Shown here: positions 1-9,518 of the stretch, piece after piece
Position numbering within the stretch: position 1 is the stretch's first letter
Layout: each line of letters begins with the position of its first letter
NCBI GenBank assembly: GCA_017935645.1
Contig: JAGBHF010000006.1
Location: 1 to 63,545, forward strand
Direction of reading: 5' to 3'
Length of the DNA stretch: 63,545 nucleotides
Source: Bacteroidaceae bacterium
GTDB lineage: Bacteria; Bacteroidota; Bacteroidia; Bacteroidales; Barnesiellaceae_A
The notes under the pieces: model-generated
What the model saw: only the letters and a program-made list of their open reading frames with translations
Databases searched by the model: none
What the model was told of the DNA's origin: nothing
Program-made: the position numbers and the translations under genes

Positions 1-1
1 T

Positions 2-97
2 AGAAAAGAGTTATTTGAAAAGCATGAGGAATATAGTGTAACAAAACAAGTTAGCAATTTCTTATCCATTGCCCATTCTCATGCAAGTTCTTCTTAA
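2..97 (+). CDS. 3' end of an unidentified ORF (partial at window edge)
   Basis: An open frame runs from the window edge to TAA at 95-97 and encodes about 31 residues, beginning RKELFEKHEEYSVTK and ending in a His/Ser-rich tail. No start is visible, so it would be the C-terminus of a gene lying to the left. The mix of charged and hydrophobic residues is protein-like, but the piece is too short to name a family. It is followed by a repeat-bearing AT-rich gap. It may be a chance frame. Confidence 0.3.
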   Translation, partial: RKELFEKHEEYSVTKQVSNFLSIAHSHASSS

Positions 98-133
98 TGG
101 TTTGATACTCAAAGAATCTTAATCAAACTACAT

Positions 134-225
134 CAAATATAGTGAAAGGTGAGCGAAGAAAAACTAAGTTTACTTAAGTTTTTATGCCGAACCGCATCCT
201 ATATTCTACAAATATAGTGAAAGGT
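134..225. repeat. Intergenic element with a 17-bp direct repeat and inverted ends
   Basis: The 17-mer CAAATATAGTGAAAGGT occurs at 134-150 and again at 209-225. Both copies are followed by a related A-rich tract containing GTTTACTT. Between them, CCTATATT at about 199-205 is the inverse of the AATATAG inside the repeat, so one unit could fold into a long imperfect hairpin. It resembles the dispersed extragenic repeats of Bacteroidales and Prevotella genomes (recalled, not searched). It holds no gene. Confidence 0.6.
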
Positions 226-256
226 ACGAGAAATAAAACGTTTACTTCGATATTTT

Positions 257-685
257 TTACTTCAAGGCTTGTTGGGCTATCAGGTTGGTGTAGTCGCTCC
301 ACTCTTTGTCGGGGGTGGCACCTATGCGTATGGGCAGATTGGCAAGGCGTTGCAAGAGTGGCTCGACGGTTGCCGAGAAGTCCTCGACACCTGTGGCATA
401 GAAGACATACAGTACCTGACGTGCACCGGTGTGTATGGCGGTGAGTACGGCTGTAGAACTACGCTCGAGGGCATCGGTCATGATGTTCATTACACCGTCG
501 ATTACCTCGCTTTCGGTGTCGGTGGGCATACCTTTATCGTCGCCTTTGAGTTGCCATTGTACCTCGACGCGCATGCCGTATAGAGCCGATTGACGCACGG
601 CATCGAGGTGCATGCGACAACGTACCACCACTACTCCTTTGTTGCTATCATAGGTCGTAGCAAACCATTCGTTCGATATGTGCAT
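257..685 (-). CDS. DUF695-like protein
   Basis: A 142-residue cytosolic protein without signal peptide or membrane segment. The N-terminal part (EWFATTYDSNKGVVVVRCRM) and the C-terminal part (PIRIGATPDKEWSDYTNL) match the pattern I know for the DUF695 family, whose function is unknown. It starts 6 bases after the stop of the lipoprotein gene 692-2137 and is probably co-transcribed with it. Stop is TAA. The family assignment rests on recognition of the terminal motif only. Confidence 0.7.
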   Translation of the reverse strand: MHISNEWFATTYDSNKGVVVVRCRMHLDAVRQSALYGMRVEVQWQLKGDDKGMPTDTESEVIDGVMNIMTDALERSSTAVLTAIHTGARQVLYVFYATGVEDFSATVEPLLQRLANLPIRIGATPDKEWSDYTNLIAQQALK

Positions 686-691
686 AGATGG

Positions 692-2137
692 TTACTTTTC
701 TTCTTGTTCTTCTTGTTCCTTCTCTTCGTAGAAGGGCGATGTTTGGGTAAATTGGTATGCACCCACATCGATGCGTTCGATGCGGCTTGCGCCATACATG
801 TCCATCGCTGTAGAGTCTACGGCATAGGCGGTAGCGCCCCAACCGATGGCCGATGACTCGGGCGAACCGAGGCGATAATCGTATAGGTAATTTTCGCGTT
901 CGATAAGCCAGAACATCGGTTCGCCATTCCACATCGTATGTACAAAGTTTTCATCATCACTACCTTCAACTCCGGCTATCAGGCAACTATTTAAGTATAC
1001 ATCACTTCCGGTAAAGTCACCCTCCGATAGGGGCGATGAATTGCCGGCAATCAAGCAGTTGTTGAGTGTCAGGTGTACTCCCCATTCTATTATCTCCTCG
1101 CAAGTGGGGGTGTGGATGATAGCCCCCTTTATCATGTCGTAGAAGTAGTAGTTGACAAGTGTACAGTGTGTGACATCGACAATACCCTTGTGTATGGCCA
1201 ATACCGAATACCCGGCATCCGACAATTCGCTGTTGGTAATGCGCACGCGGTTGCATGCTATATCTACCAAGTTGGCTGTTGAGTTGTGAATAATACTGTT
1301 GTGTATTGTTAGCGTTGTGCGCGACAAGTCGGTAGAGTCGCATTTAATACCCCATGTTGTACCTCGCACCATAGCATGAGTTATGCGATTGTCGAAACTG
1401 CCTTCGTGGAAACGAATGCCACCCCACTGGCCGGCCAAGTTGTCGTATGGGAGGTTGTCGAACATGCGGTCGAGGCGGTCGCCACGCAATGTTACTCGTG
1501 CCTCAGGTGTGCCCTCGGCTATCAGTTTACCATACACCTCAAGTGCTGCGCCATTGTGGAAGTATAAGGTTGCTCCCGGCTCGATGGATAGTGTGGCAGT
1601 GGGTGCAACGACGAGTGAATCGTATACGATAAAAGGTTTCTCGGCAGTAAGCAGTGTATCGCTGTTGATAGTCAATCCGCGCAAGCGTTTGGCGTCTTGT
1701 GTGCGAGCCAAGAGCTTGACATGCTGAGTAACGCCATTGGTAACAAAGACAATAGAGTCGCGTACATCTACCATGCCATTCATCCCTGTTTCGGTCATGT
1801 TGGCTATGATGTAGATAAAAATACTGTCATTGCCACGTATCTCGGTATCGGTAAAAGATGTTCCCGATAGACCGTCGACATTGATAATAAAGCCCGATGT
1901 GCCCCCCTTTCCTAACGAAATAGAACTGATGCGCAACGACTTGTCATTGCGGTTATATACCTTGAGTGTACGTGTTGAAGTACCCTCATTGGTAAATATT
2001 GTGTCGAGGTTGACCGTGTCGGCCGAAAATGTCAATACATCATTGGGCGATGTGGTGAAACTATCGTCGATGCATGCCGTAAATAAACCTGACAAGCACC
2101 ACAGCAGTATAAATATGGGTAATAATGCTCTTTTCAT
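692..2137 (-). CDS. Lipoprotein with parallel beta-helix-like repeats
   Basis: A 481-residue predicted lipoprotein. The N-terminal signal ends in a lipobox LFTAC with the lipidated Cys at residue 22. Residues 30-140 look like an immunoglobulin-like domain (VNLDTIFTNEGTSTRTLKVYN). Residues 180-440 carry short repeats of the right-handed parallel beta-helix type, with phrases such as PGATLYFHNGAALEVYGKL and many Asn turns. The C-terminus is a run of Glu, Gln and Lys. It is expected on the outer membrane or in the periplasm. Beta-helices of this sort often bind or cleave polysaccharide, but no catalytic residues are recognisable. It is followed at once by the DUF695 gene. Confidence 0.75.
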   Translation of the reverse strand: MKRALLPIFILLWCLSGLFTACIDDSFTTSPNDVLTFSADTVNLDTIFTNEGTSTRTLKVYNRNDKSLRISSISLGKGGTSGFIINVDGLSGTSFTDTEIRGNDSIFIYIIANMTETGMNGMVDVRDSIVFVTNGVTQHVKLLARTQDAKRLRGLTINSDTLLTAEKPFIVYDSLVVAPTATLSIEPGATLYFHNGAALEVYGKLIAEGTPEARVTLRGDRLDRMFDNLPYDNLAGQWGGIRFHEGSFDNRITHAMVRGTTWGIKCDSTDLSRTTLTIHNSIIHNSTANLVDIACNRVRITNSELSDAGYSVLAIHKGIVDVTHCTLVNYYFYDMIKGAIIHTPTCEEIIEWGVHLTLNNCLIAGNSSPLSEGDFTGSDVYLNSCLIAGVEGSDDENFVHTMWNGEPMFWLIERENYLYDYRLGSPESSAIGWGATAYAVDSTAMDMYGASRIERIDVGAYQFTQTSPFYEEKEQEEQEEK

Positions 2138-2268
2138 ACATTATATAAACGCACACGGGGTCGTTTTATTGTACGGCTATAGAGTGCCCGATGTGTATTG
2201 ATGATACACTTTTAGTATCTTTAAGTCTATTTACGTGCTTACAATATAAAGGGTTAGTATGTTTTTTG

Positions 2269-2276
2269 TATTTTTG
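2269..2276 (+). promoter_or_regulatory. -7 box (TATTTTTG) of lpxB
   Basis: TATTTTTG fits the Bacteroidota -7 consensus TAnnTTTG and ends 23 bases before the lpxB ATG. No clear -33 TTTG is visible. Confidence 0.6.
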
Positions 2277-2299
2277 CATCAGAAAAATCCCCAAGAGCG

Positions 2300-3436
2300 A
2301 TGAAGTACTATTTGATAGCAGGTGAAGCATCGGGCGACCTCCACGCCTCGCATTTGATGGCGGCCATATTGCGCGAAGATGCGCAGGCCGAATTTCGTTT
2401 CTATGGTGGCGACATGATGGCTGCCGTGGGCGGAACTTGCGTGCAACACTACCGCGAAATGGCATATATGGGTTTTACTGAGGTAATTGCACACCTCCGA
2501 CCGATACTCAACAACATGAAGAATTGCCAAAAGGACATTCTGCAATGGCGTCCCGATGTGCTTATTCTTATTGACTATCCGAGCTTCAACCTTAAAGTTG
2601 CCAAGTATGTCAAGCAGCAATTGGGTATCCCTGTATTTTACTACATTTCGCCTAAATTGTGGGCATGGAAGGAGTATCGCATCAAGGACATACGTCGATA
2701 TGTCGACAAGGTGTATTCGATATTACCCTTTGAGGTGGAGTTTTATCAACGTCACAACTACACCATCAACTATGTGGGCAACCCCACGGTTGACGAGTTG
2801 GCCATACGCCTCTATGCCAACGAGTCATTTGCTCAATTTACAGCTGCACAGCATTTGCCCGACAAGCCTATCATAGCCTTACTTGCAGGTAGTCGCAAGG
2901 CCGAGATACGTCGTAATCTGCCTCGTATGATCAAGGCGGCGCAAGGTTTCACCAATTATCAATTGGTAATAGCCGGAGCACCCGGTATAGATGCCGATAT
3001 GTATGAGCCTTACTTGTGCAAGGGTAGGGTAAGCGTAGTCTTTGATGCTACTTATAGATTGTTGGCTCAAAGTTCGGCCGCTGTTGTTACATCGGGTACT
3101 GCCACCCTCGAAGCTGCTCTATTACATGTACCTCAAGTGGTATGCTATGCTATGCCGGGAGGAGAGTTGGCATACAATTTCTTTAAGAATATACTCAAGA
3201 TACGTTATGTATCGTTGGTCAATCTCATTGCCGACAGAGAGGTTGTGACCGAATTGCTGGTACATCACTGCACTGCCGAGCGTATAGGCGATGAATTGAA
3301 CTATCTGTTACACGACCGTGAGGTACACAAGCGAGTTATGGAGGGATATAGCGAAGTAGCTCGCCGATTGGGAAAACCCGGAGCACCACAACGTGCGGCA
3401 CAGAGTATCGTAGAGCAATTGCGTGCGAAAAAGTAA
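2300..3436 (+). CDS. lpxB: Lipid-A-disaccharide synthase
   Basis: A 378-residue glycosyltransferase of family GT19. It joins UDP-2,3-diacylglucosamine and lipid X to form the lipid A disaccharide on the cytoplasmic face of the inner membrane. The N-terminal signature AGEASGDLHASHL, the GGDMMAAVGG segment and the nucleotide-binding region (LLAGSRKAEIRRNLPRM, then TSGTATLEAALLHVPQVV) are all present, and the length is normal for LpxB. The start ATG lies 24 bases after a -7 box. It converges with the gene at 3448; only 11 bases separate the stops and no hairpin is seen between them. Confidence 0.95.
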   Translation: MKYYLIAGEASGDLHASHLMAAILREDAQAEFRFYGGDMMAAVGGTCVQHYREMAYMGFTEVIAHLRPILNNMKNCQKDILQWRPDVLILIDYPSFNLKVAKYVKQQLGIPVFYYISPKLWAWKEYRIKDIRRYVDKVYSILPFEVEFYQRHNYTINYVGNPTVDELAIRLYANESFAQFTAAQHLPDKPIIALLAGSRKAEIRRNLPRMIKAAQGFTNYQLVIAGAPGIDADMYEPYLCKGRVSVVFDATYRLLAQSSAAVVTSGTATLEAALLHVPQVVCYAMPGGELAYNFFKNILKIRYVSLVNLIADREVVTELLVHHCTAERIGDELNYLLHDREVHKRVMEGYSEVARRLGKPGAPQRAAQSIVEQLRAKK

Positions 3437-3447
3437 AAATTTCGGGG

Positions 3448-5007
3448 TTACAATACTACAATTTTCTGTATAGTCTTGCCGGCATGAACGATATATATAC
3501 CCGAGGCTGTTTCATATCGGGTGCTTGAGTGTGCGATAAAGGTGTTCACTTCTTCACCCAATAGATTATAGATGCGCACATTGGTAGCTTCTTGCGTTAT
3601 TATCTCGATACAACCTGTTCCACCTCTTACGATGTTGTGTGTGACGGGTGATGATACCGAGTTGGGGTCGTACTCGTCAATCTCAATGCTTCGCAACAAT
3701 ATGGCATAACTATCGGCTTGGCTGTAGGCACGGAACCCTATGTAGTATATGCCGGGTATATGCACCTCAAAGGGGGCCACTATTACTGTGTCTTTAATAA
3801 AAGAGAAATTGTGTAACTTGCTTACGGTTAATGACATATCCTGTGGGTTGGGCGTAAATCCGAGCATTACACTCATCGACTCGGGGTAACTGCTCAGTCC
3901 TACGCAACAACTGTATTCTACTTGATAACGCATAGAGCCGTCGAGGTAGACCGGAGGCGCAAAAAGCCAGTCGTCGGCATTATTGAGGGCACTTGACGTG
4001 TAACGCATACAACCCCCGAAGCGCTCGTCGTGATAGTGCCATGTAACGCCATCGGCATTATTGTCGGTTATATTGAAAAAGCCCATTCCATCGGAAAAAT
4101 TGTATCTAAAAGGAAAAGGTGCGATGCCAGCTACGATGCTCTTTGTTGCCTCATAACCTGCACCTGCATGATTCCTGGCCAATACTTTATAGGTGTAATG
4201 GTCTATCGTATCGAGGGTGTCGTTGTAGGATATTACTTCGCCCGAGAGTGGGTGCTCGATAGTACCTATCAGTGCGTCGTTGCGATAAATGAGTATTTCA
4301 TCAAGTTGCTCAAGAGGTTGTGCATTGGCACTGTGCGTGGGTGCTGTGCATTGTATCGTTACCACATGAGGAGTGCGTTCGTTGCTTACCAGCGTGAGGT
4401 CCTCTATAGCGTTGGGAACAAATCCTTCGGCACTTGACACTACCGATAGGCTGTCGAGATAGAGCATGTAATGATTGGCCGGACTTGTGCAGTGTATATA
4501 TAGCCTATACAGCGCATTGGTGGCTACGGTAAATTGCACTTTATAGCAGCGACTATCTTTGCTTGTGGTTTGCTGTGATGACAGTAGGGTAATGTGTTCC
4601 GAGATGTTACGCCCGTGTACTATGCCCAACGAAAACTCCTCCTCGTACTCAGTGCTGCCGGCATGTACGTAAAATACCGCCTCGTAGCTTATGCCTGATT
4701 GTAAGGCTATAGGGTGCAGATATAGATAATCGTCGGCAGCATTGTATTTGTTATAGCGATAGCGCATGTTGGGCTTGTCTGTGGCACTCTCAAATAACTC
4801 CCATGTCGAGCCGTCACTATTGGCATCCACTATTATGATATCGTCGAGCTGTTGCTCATTCCACTCTGTTATACTATATAACAGCTCTTTGCCATTATCA
4901 TCATCGTTACTGTGTTCCTGTGCATAGATAGGTTCACTGCAAGTCATAAGCATGACAAGTATCATGCCCAATAATTGCAATGTATTGTATAACAAGCGAA
5001 CAGCCAT
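3448..5007 (-). CDS. Secreted multidomain protein with T9SS-like C-terminal domain
   Basis: A 519-residue exported protein. Residues 1-29 are a signal peptide ending PIYAQ. Two jelly-roll-like modules are visible, around residues 45-190 and 300-440; the second (FSDGMGFFNITDNNADGVTW, then DDWLFAPPVYL) resembles choice-of-anchor J or cleaved-adhesin domains. A fibronectin-III-like segment lies between them. The last about 75 residues (VRIYNLLGEEV, then ASGIYIVHAGKTIQKIVVL) have the form of a type IX secretion sorting domain. It follows the Stealth gene by 56 bases and probably ends that operon. Role unknown; surface adhesion is an inference. Confidence 0.7.
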   Translation of the reverse strand: MAVRLLYNTLQLLGMILVMLMTCSEPIYAQEHSNDDDNGKELLYSITEWNEQQLDDIIIVDANSDGSTWELFESATDKPNMRYRYNKYNAADDYLYLHPIALQSGISYEAVFYVHAGSTEYEEEFSLGIVHGRNISEHITLLSSQQTTSKDSRCYKVQFTVATNALYRLYIHCTSPANHYMLYLDSLSVVSSAEGFVPNAIEDLTLVSNERTPHVVTIQCTAPTHSANAQPLEQLDEILIYRNDALIGTIEHPLSGEVISYNDTLDTIDHYTYKVLARNHAGAGYEATKSIVAGIAPFPFRYNFSDGMGFFNITDNNADGVTWHYHDERFGGCMRYTSSALNNADDWLFAPPVYLDGSMRYQVEYSCCVGLSSYPESMSVMLGFTPNPQDMSLTVSKLHNFSFIKDTVIVAPFEVHIPGIYYIGFRAYSQADSYAILLRSIEIDEYDPNSVSSPVTHNIVRGGTGCIEIITQEATNVRIYNLLGEEVNTFIAHSSTRYETASGIYIVHAGKTIQKIVVL

Positions 5008-5063
5008 ATCGGTCTTTATTACATGCGGGATATTGTTGTGTTTGAGGTGTTGCGATAGGGTTT

Positions 5064-6044
5064 TTATTCCACTTGGATATTCAGGTGCTTACATATCCAT
5101 TGTTGGAACAATGCCTGTTCGTCCCTTGTGGTTTCGCCAAGTGAGTTGATGCAAGCAAACAACAGCTTGTCATTCGATTGCATTTCGGCAATTTTGCGAG
5201 CCATATACCCTTTCTTGTTTGCATTGGGTTTCAAGAAACAGCACAACCCCTTTGATGAACGCACGTCTAAGAGTCCATTGCGGTAGGCATCTAAGTAAAA
5301 ACACACCAATGAACTGAACTGTGAAGGCTCGCGAAAACGGTGCTTGATATTAGAGTGCAACCATTCGGGGTTCTCGGTATAAAACTTTTCGTACCACAAA
5401 CGATTCATCGGCACAGGCCCATGAGGATGCAGAAAGAAGAAGTTGGACTTCATCATGTTGGCTGCATTGAGCATAGGGTCTTTGTGTCCGAAAGTTTTAT
5501 GATTTTGGAGTAAATGTTTGGCCCAACGCAGGAAGGCTGCCCACTGTACGTTGAACTTCTCGGCATACAGCACCGTTTTCCGGTCGTGAAACCAATCGGC
5601 CTGTTTATTATCCGACACAAGAAAGACATCGTCATTGAAATAGAGAAAATTCTCCGACAGTCCCGGTATACGCCACAGCATTTGTCCTATCGATAGCGAA
5701 TTGAATGTAGGCAGGTACTCTTCGTAACCCCTGAATATTACCGTATGGTCGATAATCTCTATAGGAATTTTGTTCTCGGGAAAGTTGCGTGCAACAAATT
5801 CATCGACGTGAGGGTCCTGGTTGTCGGTTACGATATATATCTTATGCACCCAAGGGGCATATCGCAAGATTGATGCCACACAATAAAATATTTCGCCGGT
5901 TGAACTGTATCGGGCAGCACCGGCTATATCGTCGTGGCTTGTTTCGTTCTTGCCGGTAAGAAATCTTGTTTTCTTACTCTTATGAACCGGGTCGTCACCG
6001 TCTACCCATGTAATTACTATATCGATATTATCTTGTTGCAACAT
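5064..6044 (-). CDS. Stealth-family sugar-phosphate transferase
   Basis: A 326-residue protein of the Stealth family, enzymes that transfer hexose-1-phosphate onto growing capsule or glycan chains. Region CR1 is IDIVITWVDGDDP near the N-terminus. CR2 is long and clear (AGAARYSSTGEIFYCVASI, APWVHKIYIVTDNQDP, LPTFNSLSIGQ, IPGLSENFLYFNDDVFL). CR3 and CR4 appear as HPHGPVPMNRLWYEKF and KGLCCFLKPN. No signal peptide, so it is cytosolic. It starts 6 bases after the stop of the glycosyltransferase at 6050-6883, and the pair likely acts on the same surface glycan. The substrate cannot be told from sequence. Confidence 0.85.
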   Translation of the reverse strand: MLQQDNIDIVITWVDGDDPVHKSKKTRFLTGKNETSHDDIAGAARYSSTGEIFYCVASILRYAPWVHKIYIVTDNQDPHVDEFVARNFPENKIPIEIIDHTVIFRGYEEYLPTFNSLSIGQMLWRIPGLSENFLYFNDDVFLVSDNKQADWFHDRKTVLYAEKFNVQWAAFLRWAKHLLQNHKTFGHKDPMLNAANMMKSNFFFLHPHGPVPMNRLWYEKFYTENPEWLHSNIKHRFREPSQFSSLVCFYLDAYRNGLLDVRSSKGLCCFLKPNANKKGYMARKIAEMQSNDKLLFACINSLGETTRDEQALFQQWICKHLNIQVE

Positions 6045-6049
6045 ATAGT

Positions 6050-6883
6050 CTATATGATATTGTGAAATCGTTCGGGAATGTGTACTATTACCACTTGCTC
6101 CAGCATAGAGGGTTTATTGAGGGCATAAATGGGGCGAAAAATGGTCTGTATCGTGCGTGCTATGGGTACAGCCTTATCCCAGCAATGTGCCTTGCGAGTA
6201 GTGCATAGTCGTATGGTCTTTGAGCGTCGCTTGAGGTGTCTTGTCCAACCATCGGCACGTCGTGAAGGGTCGGCAAAGCGTGCTTTAATCCTTTCCATAT
6301 CAAAATATCCGAAATGAAACAGATACAACCCCTTTGCAATGTGGAAATTATGGCCTTTGACGCGATGAAATCCCGATCCCCAGCGCAATGGGCGGGCTAT
6401 AACATTGGCTTTGGTGTAACGACTTGACAATCGCCCATAATGGCGTTGTGAGAGGAATGGGCGTTCACAATCTAAGTGGCCCTCCTTCTCCAAGTGTTGA
6501 CCTACGTCTACGCCAAGTCCCGAAATTGAAGTTTTGATATCAGCCTTGCTAAGAAAATCAACCAAAGGGATGCCCAACTGTGGGTCGACCACAAGGATTT
6601 CATCGGCATCGGTACCTATTACCAAGTCATAATCCTTGAATAACCCGGCAGCTTGTTGCGACAGGAAATTAATACGTCTCTTGTCGCCTTTGGCTACATT
6701 GCCCTGAAGTTTCTCGCAGACAACAACATTGGTTCCTTCGCAAAATGGAGGAACTATTTGATCGACACCGTCAAAATAGATGTAGAGATTTTCCCTTCCA
6801 AGTTCACGTCCATAATACTCTACCCATTTACGCAGATAGAATTCGTCGTTGCGAACCATTGTTATTGCACATATTCTCTTCAT
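6050..6883 (-). CDS. Glycosyltransferase, Glyco_tranf_2_4/GT92-like
   Basis: A 277-residue putative glycosyltransferase. It begins AITMVRNDEFYLRKWVEYY, the typical opening of the DUF23/Glyco_tranf_2_4 group, followed by IYFDGVDQ and the putative metal-binding motif GTDADE at residues 90-95. A basic segment near residues 205-235 (RRADGWTRHLKRRSK) is conserved in relatives as I recall. It is the first gene of an operon with the Stealth gene, behind a -7 box at 6891-6898. The stop is TAG, 6 bases before the next ATG, so TAG is a real terminator here. Acceptor and donor are unknown. Confidence 0.75.
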   Translation of the reverse strand: MKRICAITMVRNDEFYLRKWVEYYGRELGRENLYIYFDGVDQIVPPFCEGTNVVVCEKLQGNVAKGDKRRINFLSQQAAGLFKDYDLVIGTDADEILVVDPQLGIPLVDFLSKADIKTSISGLGVDVGQHLEKEGHLDCERPFLSQRHYGRLSSRYTKANVIARPLRWGSGFHRVKGHNFHIAKGLYLFHFGYFDMERIKARFADPSRRADGWTRHLKRRSKTIRLCTTRKAHCWDKAVPIARTIQTIFRPIYALNKPSMLEQVVIVHIPERFHNII

Positions 6884-6890
6884 AAGAACA

Positions 6891-6898
6891 AAGATAGT
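6891..6898 (-). promoter_or_regulatory. -7 box (TATCTTTG) of the glycosyltransferase-Stealth operon
   Basis: On the minus strand TATCTTTG matches TAnnTTTG and lies 7 bases upstream of the ATG at 6883, giving a very short leader. Confidence 0.6.
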
Positions 6899-7004
6899 AA
6901 TTCTTTCTATAGAACATTTATTTCAACTTCTTTTTTCGGCCATAATCGAGAAAAGATTTCGCTTCGTAGTCACAGTGTATCATTTTTGCCTATTCTAAAC
7001 AACA

Positions 7005-7039
7005 AACGAGGCAAAGCCCGCATCGGACTCTGCCTCGTT
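7005..7039 (-). terminator. Terminator hairpin after pnp
   Basis: AACGAGGCA at 7005-7013 pairs with TGCCTCGTT at 7031-7039, with further partial pairing in the loop. It lies 20 bases after the pnp stop. Confidence 0.7.
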
Positions 7040-7059
7040 CTTTATATAGGTCTTAGAAA

Positions 7060-9303
7060 TTAATCGTTGTTTTGACCCTCTTCGCGGTTTTCGCGACGCT
7101 CGCCACGGAATTCGCGACGATTGTTGTTGTTGCGACGGTCGCCACGGTCGTTGCGGGGCTCACGACGCTCGCGACGTTCGGGCTCAACATAACCTTCGGG
7201 GCGGGGTTGAAGGGCTTTCATCGAAAGACGGTATTTGCCGGTCTTGGGGTCGATTTCGAGCAACTTAACAGTAAGCTCGTCACCCTCTTTGATGCCTGAA
7301 GTCTCCATATTTTCGAGGCGATTCCAACCTATCTCTGAGATGTGGAGCAAACCATCCTTGCCGGGCATAAACTCAACAAAAGCACCAAATGCAAGGATTG
7401 ACTTAACCACACCTGTATAAGTCTCGCCTACCTCGGGTTGAGCTACGATAGCTTTGATGCGACGCAAAGCATCGTTGATGGCGTCACGACCGGGAGCCGA
7501 AATTTCGATGTGACCTTCGCCTTCAATCTCTTCGATAGTAACAGTAGCACCACTGGCCTCTTGGATACCTTGGATAATCTTTCCGCCCGGGCCAATAACA
7601 GCACCGATGAACTCTTTGGGAATAACCATAGTCTCGATGCGGGGAGCGTGGGGCTTGAGGTCAGCACGAGGCTCGGCAAGTGTAGCCTCAATCTTATCGA
7701 GGATGTGCATGCGACCTTCGCGAGCTTGCAACAATGCCTTCTCGAGGATTTCGTATGAAAGGCCATCTACCTTGATATCCATTTGAGTAGCAGTGATACC
7801 ATCACGAGTACCTGTTACCTTGAAGTCCATGTCGCCCAAGTGGTCCTCATCGCCGAGGATGTCAGAGAGAACGGCATACTTTGAGTTATCGGTAATCAAG
7901 CCCATAGCGATACCTGATACGGGTTTCTTAATCTTCACACCGGCATCCATCAATGCAAGAGTACCGGCACATACGGTAGCCATAGAAGACGAACCGTTTG
8001 ACTCAAGAATATCCGACACAACGCGAATACAGTAGGGATAGTCGGCAGGAATCATGCTCTTGAGAGCACGGTTAGCCAAGTTTCCGTGACCAATCTCACG
8101 ACGACCAATACCACGTACGGGTTTAGCTTCACCTGTTGAGAAGGGAGGGAAGTTATAGTGCAACAAGAAGCGGTCGTGACCTTGATTGAGAACGTCGTCG
8201 AGCAACTTCTCATCGAGTTTTGTACCCAATGTAACGGTAGAGAGTGATTGAGTCTCACCACGAGTGAACACAGCCGAACCGTGAGGGCCGGGGATGTAGT
8301 CAACCTCGCACCAGATGGGACGAATTTCAGTTGTCTTACGACCGTCAAGACGTACACCTTCATCGAGTACGCAACGACGCATAGCCTCTTTTTCTACATC
8401 GTGGTAGTAACGACGTACGAGAGCCTCTTTCTCTTCGCGCTCTTCCTCGCTCATAGCTTCGAGGTACTCCTCGCATACAGCATTGAAAGCATCCGAACGA
8501 CCATGCTTGTCGGCATTGCCTTGACGAGCAATAGCATAAGCCTTGTCGTAGCATTTGGCCTTAACATCGGCACGCAACTCTTCGTCGTTTATCTCGTGGC
8601 AATATTCGCGTTTTACAGTTGAGCCAACGGCTTCGGCCAACTCCTCTTGTACGCGGCAGTGTACCTTGATAGCCTCGTGGGCAGTCATCAAAGCCTCGAG
8701 CAAGTCTTGCTCCGAAACTTCGTTCATTTCACCCTCAACCATCATGATGTTATCGTAGGTAGCACCTACCATCAAGTCCATGTCGGCACGCTCCAACTCG
8801 GCAAATGTGGGGTTGATGCGGAACTTGCCATCAACACGAGCAACACGTACCTCTGAAATGGGGCCGTTGAAGGGGATATCAGAAACAGCAATAGCAGCCG
8901 AAGCAGCCAAGCCGGCCAATGCATCGGGAATATCTACACCGTCGGCCGAGTACATAGTGATGTTGACAAAAGTATCGGCGTGGTAGTTATCGGGGAACAA
9001 AGGACGCAATACGCGGTCAACAAGGCGAGCAGTAAGGATTTCATAATCCGAAGCGCGACCTTCACGTTTGGTAAAACCGCCGGGGAAACGTCCACATGCT
9101 GAGAATTTTTCTTTATACTCTACTTGCAAGGGCATGAAATCAACGCCCTCACCGGCCTCCTTGGCCGAACATACCGTAGCGAGCAACATTGTATTGCCCA
9201 TACGCACTTCTACGGCGCCATCGGCTTGCTTTGCAAGCTTACCGGTCTCGATGGTAATGGTTCTTCCATCACCCAAATCGATGGTCTTCTTTACGACATT
9301 CAT
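7060..9303 (-). CDS. pnp: Polyribonucleotide nucleotidyltransferase
   Basis: A 747-residue PNPase, the phosphorolytic 3'-5' exoribonuclease of RNA decay, acting as a trimer in the cytosol. Two RNase PH domains are separated by the helical linker (about residues 235-320). The second PH core shows [20 protein letters not shown] domain follows ([17 protein letters not shown]), then an S1 domain ([20 protein letters not shown]). The last about 45 residues are a low-complexity Arg/Asn/Glu tail, longer than in E. coli, which may bind RNA. Monocistronic: promoter at 9337-9344, hairpin at 7005-7039. Confidence 0.97.
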   Translation of the reverse strand: MNVVKKTIDLGDGRTITIETGKLAKQADGAVEVRMGNTMLLATVCSAKEAGEGVDFMPLQVEYKEKFSACGRFPGGFTKREGRASDYEILTARLVDRVLRPLFPDNYHADTFVNITMYSADGVDIPDALAGLAASAAIAVSDIPFNGPISEVRVARVDGKFRINPTFAELERADMDLMVGATYDNIMMVEGEMNEVSEQDLLEALMTAHEAIKVHCRVQEELAEAVGSTVKREYCHEINDEELRADVKAKCYDKAYAIARQGNADKHGRSDAFNAVCEEYLEAMSEEEREEKEALVRRYYHDVEKEAMRRCVLDEGVRLDGRKTTEIRPIWCEVDYIPGPHGSAVFTRGETQSLSTVTLGTKLDEKLLDDVLNQGHDRFLLHYNFPPFSTGEAKPVRGIGRREIGHGNLANRALKSMIPADYPYCIRVVSDILESNGSSSMATVCAGTLALMDAGVKIKKPVSGIAMGLITDNSKYAVLSDILGDEDHLGDMDFKVTGTRDGITATQMDIKVDGLSYEILEKALLQAREGRMHILDKIEATLAEPRADLKPHAPRIETMVIPKEFIGAVIGPGGKIIQGIQEASGATVTIEEIEGEGHIEISAPGRDAINDALRRIKAIVAQPEVGETYTGVVKSILAFGAFVEFMPGKDGLLHISEIGWNRLENMETSGIKEGDELTVKLLEIDPKTGKYRLSMKALQPRPEGYVEPERRERREPRNDRGDRRNNNNRREFRGERRENREEGQNND

Positions 9304-9336
9304 AAATTCTTTATTTTCTTTCCGTTAAAAATCGTG

Positions 9337-9344
9337 CAAAGATA
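9337..9344 (-). promoter_or_regulatory. -7 box (TATCTTTG) of pnp
   Basis: TATCTTTG on the minus strand, 33 bases upstream of the pnp ATG. Confidence 0.65.
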
Positions 9345-9414
9345 CACAAAGGTGCGTGGAGAACAAAATAAATCCCTCTTTTTTTAATATAGGTGAGGGG
9401 TATTTTATGAAAAA

Positions 9415-9451
9415 GGTGCAAGGGAGTAGTTTTTTTAGCACTCCCTGCACC
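9415..9451 (-). terminator. Terminator hairpin after the GH2 gene
   Basis: On the minus strand GGTGCAGGGAGT pairs with ACTCCC-T-TGCACC (one bulged base), followed by TTTTTC. It lies 67 bases after the GH2 stop and is the only structure between that stop and the pnp promoter. Confidence 0.8.
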
Positions 9452-9518
9452 GGTGTTTTTACACAATGCTTTCTGTCGAGGATGGTTGTATGGGTTGTGT
9501 TATGAGGTGCGATTGGTC

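Noticed and set aside
269..583. Plus-strand frames opposite the DUF695 and lipoprotein genes
   Set aside because: Antisense shadows; the minus-strand products have signal sequences and family motifs.
2193..2209. GTGTAT/ATACAC hairpin between the lipoprotein and lpxB promoters
   Set aside because: Only 6 bp with AT-rich ends; too weak to call an operator or terminator.
7072..7420. Plus-strand frames opposite pnp
   Set aside because: They arise from the Arg-rich and GC-patterned pnp sequence on the other strand and have no promoter or family resemblance.
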